DNA of 64,000 nt. It comes from Adiantum capillus-veneris. Lineage: Eukaryota > Streptophyta > Polypodiopsida > Polypodiales > Pteridaceae. The position numbers and the translations under genes are program-made. The stretch lies in assembly GCA_014529385.2 (NCBI GenBank), contig CM043969.1, positions 37,321,922-37,385,921 on the forward strand, written 5' to 3'. The notes beneath the pieces are model-generated. The model was given only the letters and a program-made list of their open reading frames with translations, had not been told where the DNA came from and ran no database searches. This document shows, piece after piece, positions 1 through 10,485 of this stretch. The first letter of the stretch is position 1, and each line of letters opens with the position of its first letter.

Positions 1-652
1 GTAGATGATGATATCATCAAAGAACACTCCAGTAAAGGTTCGATGAGGCCTCAATAGCTTCTCCATGAAGCAGTTGAATGTGGCTGGTGCATTGGTCAAG
101 CCAAAAGGCATGACAATGTATTCGTAAAGACCAAACGTAGTGCAAAATGCGGTCTTTACAATGTCTTGATCAACTATCCTTATTTGATGATAGACACTTT
201 TTAGGTCAATCCTACTAAAGTAGGTGGACCCTTGTAGTTTATCAAATAGGTCTTCTACCCGTGGAATGGGAAACCTATTCTTGATAGTGATCCTATTTAG
301 TGCTCTATAGTCGACACACATACGATATGTGCCGTCTTTCTTTTGCACTACTGGCATATGAGAACAAAATGGAGATGAGCTAGGCCTAACCATGCCCTTA
401 TCAACTAACTCATGCACTTGCCGCATAATCTCCTCTTGTTGATCTTGAGAAACTCTATAAGGAGGTTTGTTAGGCGGTGAACTTCCTGGAAGAAGTTCAA
501 TTGCATGGTCATCATTACCTCGATTAGGAGGTAGCTCACAAGGGATGTCGTCAAAAAAGACATCTTGAAACCCCTTGAGAAAATTGGATAACTCTAATTC
601 CTTTTGATTTTGTATATTTTCTTTTGCTAAAACATTAGATTCATTTTGCTAA
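1..652 (-). pseudogene. Ty3/gypsy reverse transcriptase, cut by window edge
   Basis: Read on the minus strand, one frame stays open from about 650 to base 1 and gives the linker after protease followed by the RT fingers and palm. In order it shows VRPSSSPFCSHMPVVQKKDG, YRMCVDYRALN, PRVEDLFDKLQG, VMPFGLTNAPATF and FFDDIIIY. The last is the catalytic (F/Y)xDD box and lies at the window start, so the thumb, RNase H and integrase would lie to the left outside the window. It would copy element RNA into cDNA in the virus-like particle. The usual DLRSGYHQ reads DLKSVYHQ. The frame is clean, but gag and protease just upstream are broken, so this is part of a dead copy. Family certain; clade not assigned. 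Confidence 0.9.
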
Positions 653-699
653 AAAATCATGTACACAGAAATAGAGCTCTTTATTGACTTGTTGAAAGC

Positions 700-1250
700 T
701 TATGTATGTACAACGGGTATAGTGTCACCCATTTCCTTAGCATCTATATACATATATTTTTCCCTGAACCTAAAGGAGATTCTCCTTTCAAGGAATGCAA
801 CATTGGCAGCCATGCATTCAAACCATGGTGCCCCTAGGATTACATCCTCATGCTTGAGAGGAGAGATAAAGAAGTCCTCTTTGTCCACATAGCTTTATAC
901 ATGGAGCCTCAATTTCCCGATTAAGGGAGTGACTGAACCTTCTTGCCCCTTGAAAGAACCGTCTATGGGTAGGACATCTCCCATCTCGTAGGCTTGTATG
1001 CCTAGCTTGGTGGCCAACTCTATAGATATAAAATTGTGAGTAGAACTAGGGTCAAAGAGAATAAAAGCATCATGTTCTCTTACCTTTCCCCAAGCATGGC
1101 ATAGAGGAGATCCTTTGTGGTGAATTTCCTCCTCTTGGATTTCAACCAAGGTAGCTCTAGGAGGTTCATGGCGGGTGTTCTTTTGGGGACAAGCATGGTA
1201 CACATGCCCTTGCTCGCTGCACTTGAAACAACAGTTATCCTTGCAATAAC
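700..1250 (-). pseudogene. gypsy zinc knuckle and retropepsin remains
   Basis: On the minus strand the end of gag shows a complete CX2CX4HX4C knuckle (CFKCSEQGHVYHAC, about 1190-1235), an RNA-binding module. Protease follows with FDPSSTHNFIS at the active-site position and DVILGAPWF at the C-terminal flap-side motif. The active-site D-S/T-G reads D-P-S, which should inactivate the enzyme, and a stop at 895-897 separates the two protease halves. The gag core just upstream is in another frame. The order knuckle, PR, RT is the normal gypsy order and links this to the RT at the window start. Confidence 0.8.
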
Positions 1251-2097
1251 GCTCAGGCTCTTCAATTTATTTTTTCTTTTATAAACTCCCTTCTCTTTAG
1301 CTTTGTTGGAGTTGCTCTTAGGAGAATTTTGGACATTGTCCTTCCCCTTAGGCTCATTGAGACCCTTGTTATTCATGGGCTTAGAATTTTTAGCCCCCGT
1401 TTGGAAATTGATTTGAGAGGCCACCATAGTATGGCGTATAACCGCCAATATGGTGCGTGGCCTTTGGGAGTTGACATACTCCACCATTTCTTTAGTTAAG
1501 CCCGCACAAAATTGTTGCTTTTGCTCTCCAAAATCTATCTTCTTGAAGACAGTGGATTTGAGTTGTAAATCCCAAAACGTGTCTACATATTTGTGAATGG
1601 ATTCGTAGGGAGAGAGCTTCAAGCTTCACCATTTGGTGAGTACCTTGTCTTTGGCATCGGCGGCCAAAAATTATTTCATAATGGAAGCTCTCAAAGCTTT
1701 CCATGTTCGTGGAGCTTCACCGTTGGCCCGTAGGCTAGACCACCATTTCCTGGCGGACTTTTGAAAGTGCATAGCTACATGGCGTAGCTTAGAGGACTCC
1801 CTCAAGCCCTCATCTCCAAACGCCACATCAAATTGTTGGATAAAGGCCAAGACTTTGTCTGTAGCACCAAAAGTGCCATCATAGGTAAGGAAAGAGATGC
1901 TCTTCCCTCCCTCTTTGAATTTCTTGAGCTTTGTCTTTGAATTTCTCTTCCCTCCCTCTTTGAATTTCTTGAGCCAAAACTTTGTTTGTAGCACCAAAAG
2001 TGCCATCATAGGTAAGGAAAGAGATGCTCTTCCCTCCCTCTTTGAGCTTGGACGACCTCTTCCACATGGCATAGGATTCCCCATGGCCTCTTATTTT
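1251..2097 (-). pseudogene. gypsy gag core (retrotransposon gag domain)
   Basis: Minus-strand frames give the capsid-like gag signature: SFLTYDGTFGATDKVLAFIQ, then FQKSARKWWSSLRANGEAPRTW, then YVDTFWDLQLKS and FCAGLTKEMVEYVNSQRP. This matches the common plant gag pattern of a WW box followed by a helix-rich block. The pieces are in different frames (about 1671-2084 and 1080-1622), so there is at least one frameshift near 1,650. The N-terminal edge carries an internal tandem duplication (separate entry). Gag would form the virus-like particle. Assigned from pattern, not a search. Confidence 0.75.
1861..2046. repeat. 127 bp tandem duplication inside gag
   Basis: The stretch beginning gtagcaccaaaagtgccatc at 1861 recurs at 1988, a period of 127 bp. 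Inside the first unit the CT-rich motif ttccctccctctttgaattt is itself repeated about 44 bp apart. 127 is not a multiple of three, so the duplication shifts the gag frame. Confidence 0.85.
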
Positions 2098-2778
2098 TTA
2101 TGGTTCAAAGGTTGCACCATCACTTTCTTTAGAAGATGAAGAATTTGAGGAAGATGGAGAAGTGGGTGACCTCTTTCTCGCCTTTTTCTTTCCTTGATCT
2201 TCTTTGTCTTCACTGTCACTTTCATAAGAGGAAGAGGATGAAGAAGAGTGCGTCCTCTTTCTCGCCTTTTTCTTCTCTTGGTTTTTGTCATCCCTCTTTG
2301 AAGTATGGTGTGGAGAAGTATGCAATGGTCTTCTCCGTTTTGGAGGTGATGGTGGAGAGCATTTAGCCCGCCGTCTTCGTGGAGCCATCTCCGCCAAGGT
2401 GGCAGGAGACTCACTTCTTTCTCGTTCCTTCGGTGGAGGCTCTTGAATTATCCTTTGATAAGGAGATGCGTCATCAAAGAGCAAATTTTTGACCCCTTCA
2501 TATGGATCCTCTTCTTCTTCCCGAATCGGAGAGAGGCCTCTTTTGGAAGTCCCGCAAGGAGGCTTCCTAGGTGCTCTCTCGTCATGGTGGGAAGCTTGGA
2601 GAATCCCATGAGCACGAATCTACCATTGCACTTCACTTTGGAGGAATGGATTTCCCATGGCTTGTTGAAGCCTAGAAATAAGATAGTTAACAAGCATCGG
2701 GGCATCATTAGTAGCTTTCTCATTAGCAAAATCAAATTTATTAACATTAAATTCACTCTCTTTACTATTGTCAACCAT
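2098..2778 (-). pseudogene. gypsy gag N-terminal region, Arg/Ser-rich
   Basis: An ATG on the minus strand at 2778 starts a frame reading MVDNSKESEF, broken by one TAG about 50 codons in (after SEVQW), then continuing in the same frame to a very basic, serine-rich stretch (RRRRAKCSPPSPPKRRRP, later KKKARKR repeated twice and runs of Ser). The start is chosen because it is the first ATG after the primer site and the frame continues into the gag region. A basic N-terminal domain is plausible for RNA or chromatin binding. No enzymatic motif. Confidence 0.6.
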
Positions 2779-2880
2779 TCTAACAACTTTTAGGTGTAAA
2801 ATTTTTAGGTGTACTTTGACACTTCAAGCCCTAGTTGCTACTCCTCTTTACCCCTTTAAAAAAAGAACTCAAGCTAATGA

Positions 2881-2899
2881 ACCTGTGGCTCGAATACCA
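2881..2899 (-). other. primer binding site, tRNA-iMet type
   Basis: Minus strand TGGTATTCGAGCCACAGG, against the plant initiator-Met primer site TGGTATCAGAGCCA: 12 of 14 match. It lies 100 bp upstream of the gag ATG and 5 bp from the inferred LTR end, where a primer site is expected. Confidence 0.75.
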
Positions 2900-2904
2900 T
2901 TAAT

Positions 2905-3893
2905 TGCAAGGAATAGAAGAGAGGGTTGTTGAACACCAAAACAGCACCGGCTCTTGTCAAGCTTCTAATAGCTCAATAGTGGTTAAGCCGTAGGCAAGTC
3001 TCGTAGGAATCCACTATTAAGACCATAGCTTTTCGACAGTGATACCCGTTAACTGCACAAAGGCAGGCACACTGCAAGGCTGAAAAATCCCTATTCTACT
3101 TACTCACATGCAATTAATAGTACCAACCATTTATAGCTAGCTAGCTTGAGGACCTCCCTTCTTGAGAGTCTTACCGTATGGCGAGCGAAGGAAAATCTGA
3201 GAAAATGAAATAAAGAAACCAAATGGGTTTGATAAAAAAGATGAATGAAGATCCTACTTTAATAATAGTAGGATCTTGAATCCCTAAGTAATCGTAGCAA
3301 TATAATTGTCAAAATTAGACTCTCGATTCTTTTGCGAAGTTAATACTTAATGTCGAGCAATGAAAACCCAAGCTAGTAGCAAAGCTATTACAAAACATGC
3401 AATGATCCAAAACTACATTCAACACCATAATTTTTATTTTAACTTTAAATTTTACGGAGCTATCTAATGCAAGTCAACAATGCTCATACATCTACAAAGT
3501 TTCTAAATTATACTAAGAGAGAATTGCCATATCTTATACAAAAAAAAGAGAGATTTCTTTAGAGTTGTAGGATAACAAGTGGAATATAGAGAACAACATG
3601 TCGTGCCTCTGCACTCTTATAACAACAAGAAATGCTATGGTTCTATCTCGTGACTATGAAGAGTCACACTCGTCATCAATAAAGACATTACGTCTTTGAC
3701 ACTTCTTGTGGGTGTCAAAATCGTATCGTATATCAGTAGCCATGGTTTTTACAATCCCCGCAACATAAATTGGCAAGACACTTCCATACAAAAAGAAAAA
3801 GATAAGTCTCACAATCCGTATGCAAGCAATACAAAATCTACATCATAAAAGCACAAGAAATCTCAAATTTTTGTTTGAATCATTATCCATAAT
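2905..3893 (-). repeat. LTR of the minus gypsy element plus unresolved flank
   Basis: The LTR edge next to the primer site is TGCAAGG on the plus strand (CCTTGCA on the element strand). A TATA box on the minus strand lies at 3137-3128 (GCTATAAATG), about 230 bp inside this edge, consistent with a U3/R promoter. The outer LTR edge could not be found, because no second LTR is in the window. From about 3,300 to 3,893 I see only AT-rich DNA and no coding signal. Confidence 0.55.
3128..3137 (-). promoter_or_regulatory. LTR TATA box
   Basis: GCTATAAATG on the minus strand inside the LTR, upstream of the primer site and gag of the element occupying 1-2778. Confidence 0.5.
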
Positions 3894-5189
3894 TTGATCA
3901 TGTTCACCGTGTTCAAGGACAACCAGGTCCAACTCCCGATGTTTGGGTGGTCGCAGAGGGCACAAATTTGCAACCTCAAGAGTGTGAAATATAATGTGAA
4001 ATATAATGCCTATTTGAAAGCTCTTGGGAGCTCCACCGGTCTCGACATTAAAGATTTGGCAGATCTCTTCATGACCCGACCTTCATCTACTTCCGCGGCA
4101 GCTGGAAAGAAACTAGTTGACCTCACACATTCTTCAATGCATGAAATGGGTGTCAATAGTCCTGAAATGAATAGAAATATACTCCAAGAAAAGAGTATTA
4201 GAGAAAAGAGGCCAATTTTTGCTGATGCAAATATTGTCTTGGAGGAGGATAGCCACAGGCCATAGTATGTTACAATGAAAACTTCAATTGGTGGGCTTCA
4301 GCACAAAAAAACAGCTTCAAAGGATGTCCCATATCCCTAAGTAAATGTAGCAAAGTCACTTTGGGCAATAAGGAGAACATAACCTGGGCAAAAGATGACT
4401 TGTTTCGGTGTGGTGTCAAAAGATGGAGATCGATGTGGGTGGTTCATTAATGCCTATTCAACGGATGCCAAAATAGGGGTGCCAGCTCCTTGTTTTTGGG
4501 GTCGCAAGAAATATCCTCCATCTGGTTCACAATTGGGAGGCCTTGTGGAAGGGTTCATTTGGTTTTGTACCTCCAATAGCATGCCAACCTGGAAGGTTCA
4601 CAGCATAGTCGAAGGACAACCAGGTCCAGCTCCCGATGTTTGGGTGGTCGCAGAGGGCACAAATTTGCAACCTCAAGAGGTAACGCAACTGCAAGCCAAT
4701 GGTTTTGTTTTGCAAGCAGGAGTTACATCAACATCAAGAATGCATGAAACAGTTCCATTGAACCAAAGAGTTGCTAGCAACATCCGTCCCAAATTTAGAG
4801 ATGGAAAGATTGTGAAATGGAGATAACGATTAACAAAGGAGTTTCATGGCAAGATTGAAGTGGGTAGAACCATGGCAACAGAGTTGGTGCGAGAGGTCAT
4901 TGTGGTTTGCAATGAAACACATGTTTTCTATGTTAATACTGTGGGGTCAAGTGCAAAGGGAGTGACATACTCTGTGACAATGTCAGATTTTCCTAGATGT
5001 ACTTGCGAGGATTTTAAAAATCGGGAAAGCAAGCGACTTGTGTATATGCCATGTAAGCACATTTACTTCATATTTCTACAAGTACTTGGCCTTGACCCTC
5101 ATGATCATGAGTTCATGCATCAGGCAGCTTTAACAAAATTGGAGTTAGTCCAAGCACTTGGAGGTTCACGGGTGCTGATGCAGCCTTAA
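3894..5189 (+). pseudogene. SWIM zinc-finger protein fragment, transposase-like or captured gene
   Basis: One plus-strand frame carries recognisable coding sequence across the interval, interrupted by stops near 4263, 4338, 4380 and 4824. The C-terminal part holds a SWIM finger with spacing CX1C-X15-CX1H (RCTCEDF at 4995-5015, PCKHIYF at 5049-5069), followed by a helical tail ending at 5189. SWIM fingers occur in Mutator-like transposases and in some plant nuclear proteins and are thought to bind DNA or protein. The preceding part (CFGVVSKDGDRCGWFINAYS, later WVVAEGTNLQPQEV) I do not recognise. No DDE core is visible, so this is a decayed MULE end, a captured host gene piece, or a broken host gene. 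It is not an LTR element. Confidence 0.55.
3915..4679 (+). repeat. 68 bp direct repeat within the SWIM fragment
   Basis: The 68 bp at 3915-3982 (starting aaggacaaccaggtcca) recur at 4612-4679 with one mismatch. The second copy is in the coding frame (PAPDVWVVAEGTN); the first is read in another frame. Just after the first copy the 12-mer gtgaaatataat is repeated in tandem. Confidence 0.85.
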
Positions 5190-5639
5190 AGGCTTGTGGA
5201 CCTTGCTATGTTGTTATAGAAGTAGTTTTTTTGGTGATATGTGCTTATGGCTATTAAATTTTGCCCCAAATATTCTACCGTGGCAGTATTTTTTTGTTGC
5301 ACTCTCCATTTTGATTTGTAGATGCCATACACCTTTTTGGTTAATTTCAATGTTGATGGAAGGTTTTTGACATGTGTTAGAGATAGAACAATTTAAAATT
5401 ATTTTTATAGGTTAAGAAACTAAGTAGGGAGTATTTCTAACCAACAAAAATCCAAGATATTGTGGTGTGTGGTCGACTCTGCCTACACGACCAAACCAAG
5501 TGTGCCTCTCTCTCATTCGGCACCTCCTTATATTACCATCAAGCAGTTACAACCATAACATGTCTGACCACACTAGGTGGCCGGACTCTACCTACACAAC
5601 CACACACCACAATATATACAACTAATATATTGCACAAAG
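5190..5639. other. AT-rich stretch, no gene seen
   Basis: Follows the stop of the SWIM fragment. It could be its 3' flank. No motif or repeat recognised. Confidence 0.4.
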
Positions 5640-5878
5640 ATATAAAAAAACATTGTAAGTTTTGCAAAGTTTATGGTTTGCGTAATTTTGTATTGCAAGG
5701 ATATCAAAAAAAAGTTTGCGGATTGCATAATTTTGTATTACAAGGATATCAAAAAAAAAATTATGGTTTGCGTAATTTTGTATTACAACTAATATATTGC
5801 ACAAGGATATCAAAAAAAAGTTTATGGTTTGGGTAATTTTGTATTACAACTAATATATTGCACAAGGATATCAAAAAC
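5640..5878 (+). repeat. minisatellite, about 46-61 bp units, four copies
   Basis: Four imperfect copies of a unit containing tatggtttgcgtaattttgt and aaggatatcaaaaaaa, with the last two carrying an extra actaatatattgcac block. Short ORFs across it are frame shadows of the repeat. Confidence 0.85.
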
Positions 5879-5989
5879 ATTTGTTATTTTTGCTCGGTTT
5901 ATGGTTTTCTCGCTTTTATTTGCTCGGATTTTGGGATTCCCCCTTCTTGAGCAAGAAAAGATAAACCTTGTGCTCTGATCCCAATGTAA

Positions 5990-7147
5990 CATTTAATGGT
6001 CTAGTAACTTGTGTGTAGTGGAAAATAGCATGAACATAGTGAGCATTTCGTTAGAATAGCTTCCTAATGAGAATAACAAGAGTGCTTAGGTGGAAAGAGC
6101 AACAAAACGTATAACACCTAGTTAGATAGCATGAACAATACTTCAAAAGAGAGAGAAATTAAGCGATTGACAACCGTTGAGGACCGGATTTGCATGGAGC
6201 CGGTCCTCCCATCAAGAGAGACACTTTACAATACAATTCTTTGTGTTCCTTCAAAACTAGCTAGTGCAATGAAGATGCAAACTTCATGCACTAAGCAAAA
6301 CACTTATCAAACACAACATCAATTCCTTCACGGTCTTAGACCCAAGACCTCGCACACCTTCGAAAATGGTGAGAGCTAGCGGGGTATGAGAGTAGATTGA
6401 GAGGAAGAAGGAGTATTCTTATGAGAAAGCTGTACATCTCCTCACATAATCACTCATATAGCCTAGCTTAGCTTAGTAATTAGCATGATAGAGGAGATGA
6501 GCATGCATTGAAGCTTGGCTCTTGGTTGAATTTGGATCACAAAGCCAAGAGTTGTTGGTGTAGGCCTCCCTTCTCACAAGCTTGGAGTAGGTGGTAAGCT
6601 TTCCATTAAAGCTTGAGAAGGAGAGTGAGTCTTCTTTGATTCACACATGAGATTTTGTGAGTGTATGTGTGATAATGCCTTGCAAAAATCAACCCCCTCG
6701 CTCTCTTGGTCAACCCCCCTTGCTATTTGCTCATCCTCCACCTCATCAGACCTCCCGAGGCCTAGCCAATGGAAATTAAGCAGCATAAGTGATAGTCTTC
6801 TGACATGTGTTCCCCTTTCCCCTTTTGTGAGAGCTTTAGGAATTACTTAATTCAACTAAACTCTCATTGGACCCCTTTGCCTCCTGGCCACCAATAGGAA
6901 TCAGGTAAGCCATTGGGCTCCTTAATTCTCATTGGACCCCTTGGGAGACTGTCCAATAGTCTTCTAGAGGGCTTAATTCTTATTGGTTCTTTTATTAAGT
7001 GTTTTTAAATTAATTAAACTAGATTTATGCTAGCTTAATTCTCATTGGTCCACCTCCAGGGCCATCCAATAGGAATTGAGTATACCTTGTGGGCATCTGG
7101 GCTAGGGAGCTGACATGTGTCCCTCATTCCCTTTGTGTAAAGGGAGC

Positions 7148-7205
<58 letters not shown>

Positions 7206-7575
7206 GATTTTCTCTCTCATCTCCTACTTTTAGGGCTCGCCCCTCCTTTGTAGGGATTGTTGAAGACTTTTGGGACACACAAAAAGCATCCAATTTCCCT
7301 AGGCTTTTGACCTTTGGACACAACCTTTGAATTTTGGAACCTTAGCATTTTGGAAGTCTTAATGGGCTGAACCTTTGGGTCTTTTAAGCCCATTGGTACA
7401 CATTGCTCTTTTGCAGATGGCCCCCCTTTTGGATCCCTATTTTCCCTCCTTTGGATCCCTACTGTGGCCAGTCTGCTAGCTTAACCAATATTCTAGCTTT
7501 TTTTTCCCTAGCACTTCCCCATATTAAATGATCAATTTAACATGAGAAAATCATGTAGGAGAATTAGATATTGAT
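5990..7575 (+). repeat. LTR-like sequence, inverted relative of 18.7-19.3 kb
   Basis: The interval resembles the reverse complement of 18,700-19,330. Shared blocks include gttgaggaccggattt with ggagccggtcc at about 6178-6206 against 19,253-19,285, and the stretch around gcttggctcttggttga and ccaagagt..gttggtgtaggc. The minus copy lies in an LTR, so this is most simply an LTR fragment in plus orientation. Between 6,840 and 7,080 it holds several ATTGG/CCAATAGG pairs, and at 7149 a TG microsatellite. No coding sequence. Confidence 0.55.
7149..7206. repeat. (TG)n microsatellite
   Basis: 58 bp of TG with one interruption (tttg). ORFs on the minus strand here (His-Thr runs) are artefacts of the repeat. 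Confidence 0.97.
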
Positions 7576-7586
7576 TATTATGACAC

Positions 7587-8013
7587 GTGTTCACAAGATA
7601 TGGACTACCAATACTAATTGTTAGTGATAGGGGAACTCATTTACTCAATGAGATAATTGAGTATTTGCTTAATGAATTTATCGTCATCCATAACAAATCA
7701 GCTCCCTATCACCCACAACCAAATGGACAAGCTGAGCATACAAATAAAATTCTTAGCTTGACATTGACTAAAGTGGTTAGTTCAGGAAGGATAGATTGGG
7801 ATAATGAATCTCCATGCTGCTCTATGGGCTTATAGAGTTTTATTCATAACAGCTTTAAATGCTACACCCATTAACCTTGTTTATGGTTTTGATGCCATAT
7901 TGCCAAAGAATTTCTATTACCGACACTAAGGGTAGCTAAGGATCTTGAATGGACTGGACATGAATTGTCAGAGAGGCTTGAAGATTTAGAAAATCTTGAT
8001 GAGCAAAGGCTAA
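7587..8013 (+). pseudogene. Tat-like gypsy integrase core, 5' half
   Basis: Plus strand shows VFTRYGLP, then SDRGTHLLNE (second catalytic Asp region) and YHPQPNGQAEHTNK (the catalytic Glu helix), followed after a frameshift near 7,805 by NLVYGFDAILP. The first catalytic Asp and the zinc finger are missing because the copy begins at about 7,580, directly after LTR-like DNA. It aligns with the minus copy at 15.6-16.3 kb. The gene is cut at 8013 by the solo LTR and resumes at 10486. Confidence 0.88.
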
Positions 8014-8018
8014 CAATT
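8014..8018 (+). repeat. target site duplication CAATT, left copy
   Basis: Matches CAATT at 10481-10485. The uninterrupted site can be read from the relative at about 15,740-15,760, supporting a clean 5 bp duplication. Confidence 0.88.
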
Positions 8019-8670
8019 TGTAAGGTCTCTGACCCCGATCAAAAGAGCACCATTGTACCATGAAATGAACATAATGGAAAAAGGTACTATTTTTAGCAGT
8101 TTTCCAAATTCTGTCAGTGCCTTGATGTTTAGAATGTTTTAAAGCTTCGAAATGTGAATTAAAATAGTTTTTGTAAAAAAAATCCAAAAATAGCAAGTTT
8201 TTGGTCACCCGACCCGTCCAGTTTCAATCGTCTCGAAAAACTGCACCCGTACCCCGAATTTTAAAAAACTGCAATTTCGGACCCCGGGGGCTACTAGATG
8301 TGGCAGGTACTCGGTCCTGTACGTCTTAATTAGAGCTCCGTATAGCAATTTACGGCATCAAAATCCGACTAGTATGACCCGTTTTAGTCAAAATTTAATT
8401 TTTCCAAAAATTGAGCGGGGAGGCACCGGGGGCCCAGGACTGTGTGGGAACAGGTCCCAGGCCACTCCAGATCAGCTTTAGCAGCTAGGGGGCTCCCTCT
8501 TGCCTTGTGGGAGTCCTGGGAAAGCTGCCAAGCAAGTAACTAAGTCTCAGCGTCAGTTAAACTAGCCAACCTGACACTTGGTGAGTAGGGAACTAGACTT
8601 ACCATGCAAGGACTGAGTGGTCACTCAGATGCTTATAGCAGAACAAATCGATTTTCAGCCTGTAGGAGCC

Positions 8671-8678
8671 TATTTAAA
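8671..8678 (+). promoter_or_regulatory. TATA-like box of the solo LTR
   Basis: CCTATTTAAAGACC immediately upstream of the CA repeat, about 650 bp into the LTR. Expected U3/R position if the LTR is in plus orientation. Confidence 0.45.
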
Positions 8679-8681
8679 GAC

Positions 8682-8684
<3 letters not shown>

Positions 8685-8767
<83 letters not shown>

Positions 8768-8772
8768 ATGCT

Positions 8773-8804
<32 letters not shown>
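8685..8804. repeat. (CA)n microsatellite, two tracts
   Basis: CA tract 8685-8765, short spacer, second tract from about 8776 to 8804. ORFs of His-Thr or Cys-Val runs here are artefacts. Confidence 0.97.
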
Positions 8805-8808
<4 letters not shown>

Positions 8809-9689
8809 GCATACACACACACCTACACACCCTAGGAAGGTGCTGCTGGTTCACACACTTTTTGAAGGAGAAGCAAGGAGGAAGGTGCTGCCAAATTCTC
8901 ATCTCAAGAAGCTCGATCAGATCAGAAAATTGAGAATATTATCAGCCCTTAATCACGGTAACCACTGTTAAATTAATGCCATCTGTAAATTCTTTTCTCT
9001 ACCATCTAAATTCATCGTCTATTATGCTTATTCCTAGTCGTAATTCTTTATAGTTACTCTCTAAATTCTCTTTAACCATATTTTATTATGTAATCTTCAT
9101 TCCATAGCTGAATTATCAGCCATTCATCACTCTCGATTAATGATTAGTGCATAATTATTGGAATTTTCTCTCTCTAGGTAACATAGTAATTAATCGGTAA
9201 GCTGGTAATTGTGTAGAATGAAGAGAATCATTCTTTTAATTAGAGTAGTGAGACAAATGGCTCCGGTTAAGAGAACACGCTTCGGTGGTGCCCATGACCG
9301 CGAGGCGTGAACCAGCAATTTCAACGGGAAGGGGAAAGCTCCCATGGACGAACAAATACCGGCCATCTCACGGACCATCGATGAAGAAATGGAAGAGGTA
9401 GGTCATATTTTCATTTAAGTCGTTTAAATTAACATTGCATACGCTAGTTAGGAATGAACATATTCCCAAACATGTTGGAGAAATCTGACGGAAACCTCGG
9501 CATTAAATTCATTGTACATTAAGTTCTAAAAGTAGGAAGGAAATGATTGATGGGTATGCTGTTTGCAAGAGGAAAGAATGTCTGCTAGGGAAAATTTAAC
9601 TCGACATGTTCATTTTGCTTCCAATGTTGAATTAGTCCTGACCCCCCTACTGATCAGAGGGGGCAGAGTTCCTCGTTAACGGATCTTGA

Positions 9690-9812
9690 ATCCACGACTT
9701 ACTTTTTATGCGGTGGATACCCACGACTTGCTTTCTATGCGGTGGGAGCCCATGTCTTGCTTTCTATGCGGTGGGAGTGTCCATGACGTGCTTTTTATGC
9801 GGTGGACATACC
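9690..9812 (+). repeat. four tandem ~30 bp repeats in the solo LTR
   Basis: Four imperfect units built on acttgctttctatgcggtgg. The variable part lies between units (ccacgactt, cccatgtct, tgtccatga). Confidence 0.85.
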
Positions 9813-10480
9813 TAGTCGTATGGGCAGCTAGGCGACAACGGGAGGAGTGAACTCTCGCTGGAGGGGGGATGTTGTACCTCCAGAACATTGGAATTTTAAT
9901 GAATAAGTTTGAGTAGAATTTTTACTAAAATATTGTCTTGGTGTTGTTTGCAATATTGGTTGAAGGGTTGTCTTAACGAACAATGTGCTTCGGAATTAAA
10001 ACAAGGAATGTTTATGTTGAACAACCTTTGTGGTAGTAATTAGGTCGCACAAGGAAGTGTGAGTATGGGGGTAGAAAGTGGGGGCTTGGCTCAGGTTGCC
10101 AATGCCTACGAGATGGGTGGTCCCGATTGGTCGGGAACTCTCTGTCCCCATAGTGCTTACTCGATATTAGTAATTACTCATTGCCCCTAGAGTGGTGAAA
10201 TCTCAAGGGTACGTGCCTCTGAAACATGGGAAAAAAGGCACTTGGGTTTTCTCTCATCTTGGAAGGTGGGGCTCAGGATCGCTAGATAGTTTAAGTACGC
10301 TTCCCCTGCGAGGTGGAGCTAGATCTCCTTGCTAGTAGGCTCGAACTCGACTCACTTTGTGATGAGAGATCGTCCGCTAGTTGAACCTTGAACCATTTTG
10401 TTTGCTTCTGCAATAGATCTAGTGGCCACCAGGTTCACCATCAAGTCCGCTGGTTGATACGGCGGGGTGGGGACCTCACA

Positions 10481-10485
10481 CAATT
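10481..10485 (+). repeat. target site duplication CAATT, right copy
   Basis: Partner of 8014-8018. The integrase sequence resumes directly after it (gtagctcacatctatg). Confidence 0.88.

Larger units (their letters stand above)
8019..10480 (+). mobile_element. solo LTR, 2462 bp
   Basis: Begins TGTAAGGTCTC and ends GACCTCACA, imperfect inverted ends with TG..CA, flanked by the 5 bp duplication CAATT. It splits an integrase gene whose two halves join exactly when it is removed. No gag, pol, primer site or polypurine tract lies inside, so it is a single LTR left by LTR-LTR recombination (or a small non-autonomous element). A TATA-like TATTTAAA at 8671-8678 lies about 650 bp from the left end and is followed by a CA microsatellite. 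The chromovirus LTR at 29.8-33.7 kb has the same plan (promoter about 600 bp from the TGTAAGG end, then CA-rich repeats), suggesting a related type and plus orientation. Confidence 0.87.

Noticed and set aside
8604-8971. ORFs of His-Thr or Cys-Val runs over the CA tract (likewise at 7035-7323)
   Set aside because: Translations of a dinucleotide repeat in several frames and on both strands; no flanking domain.
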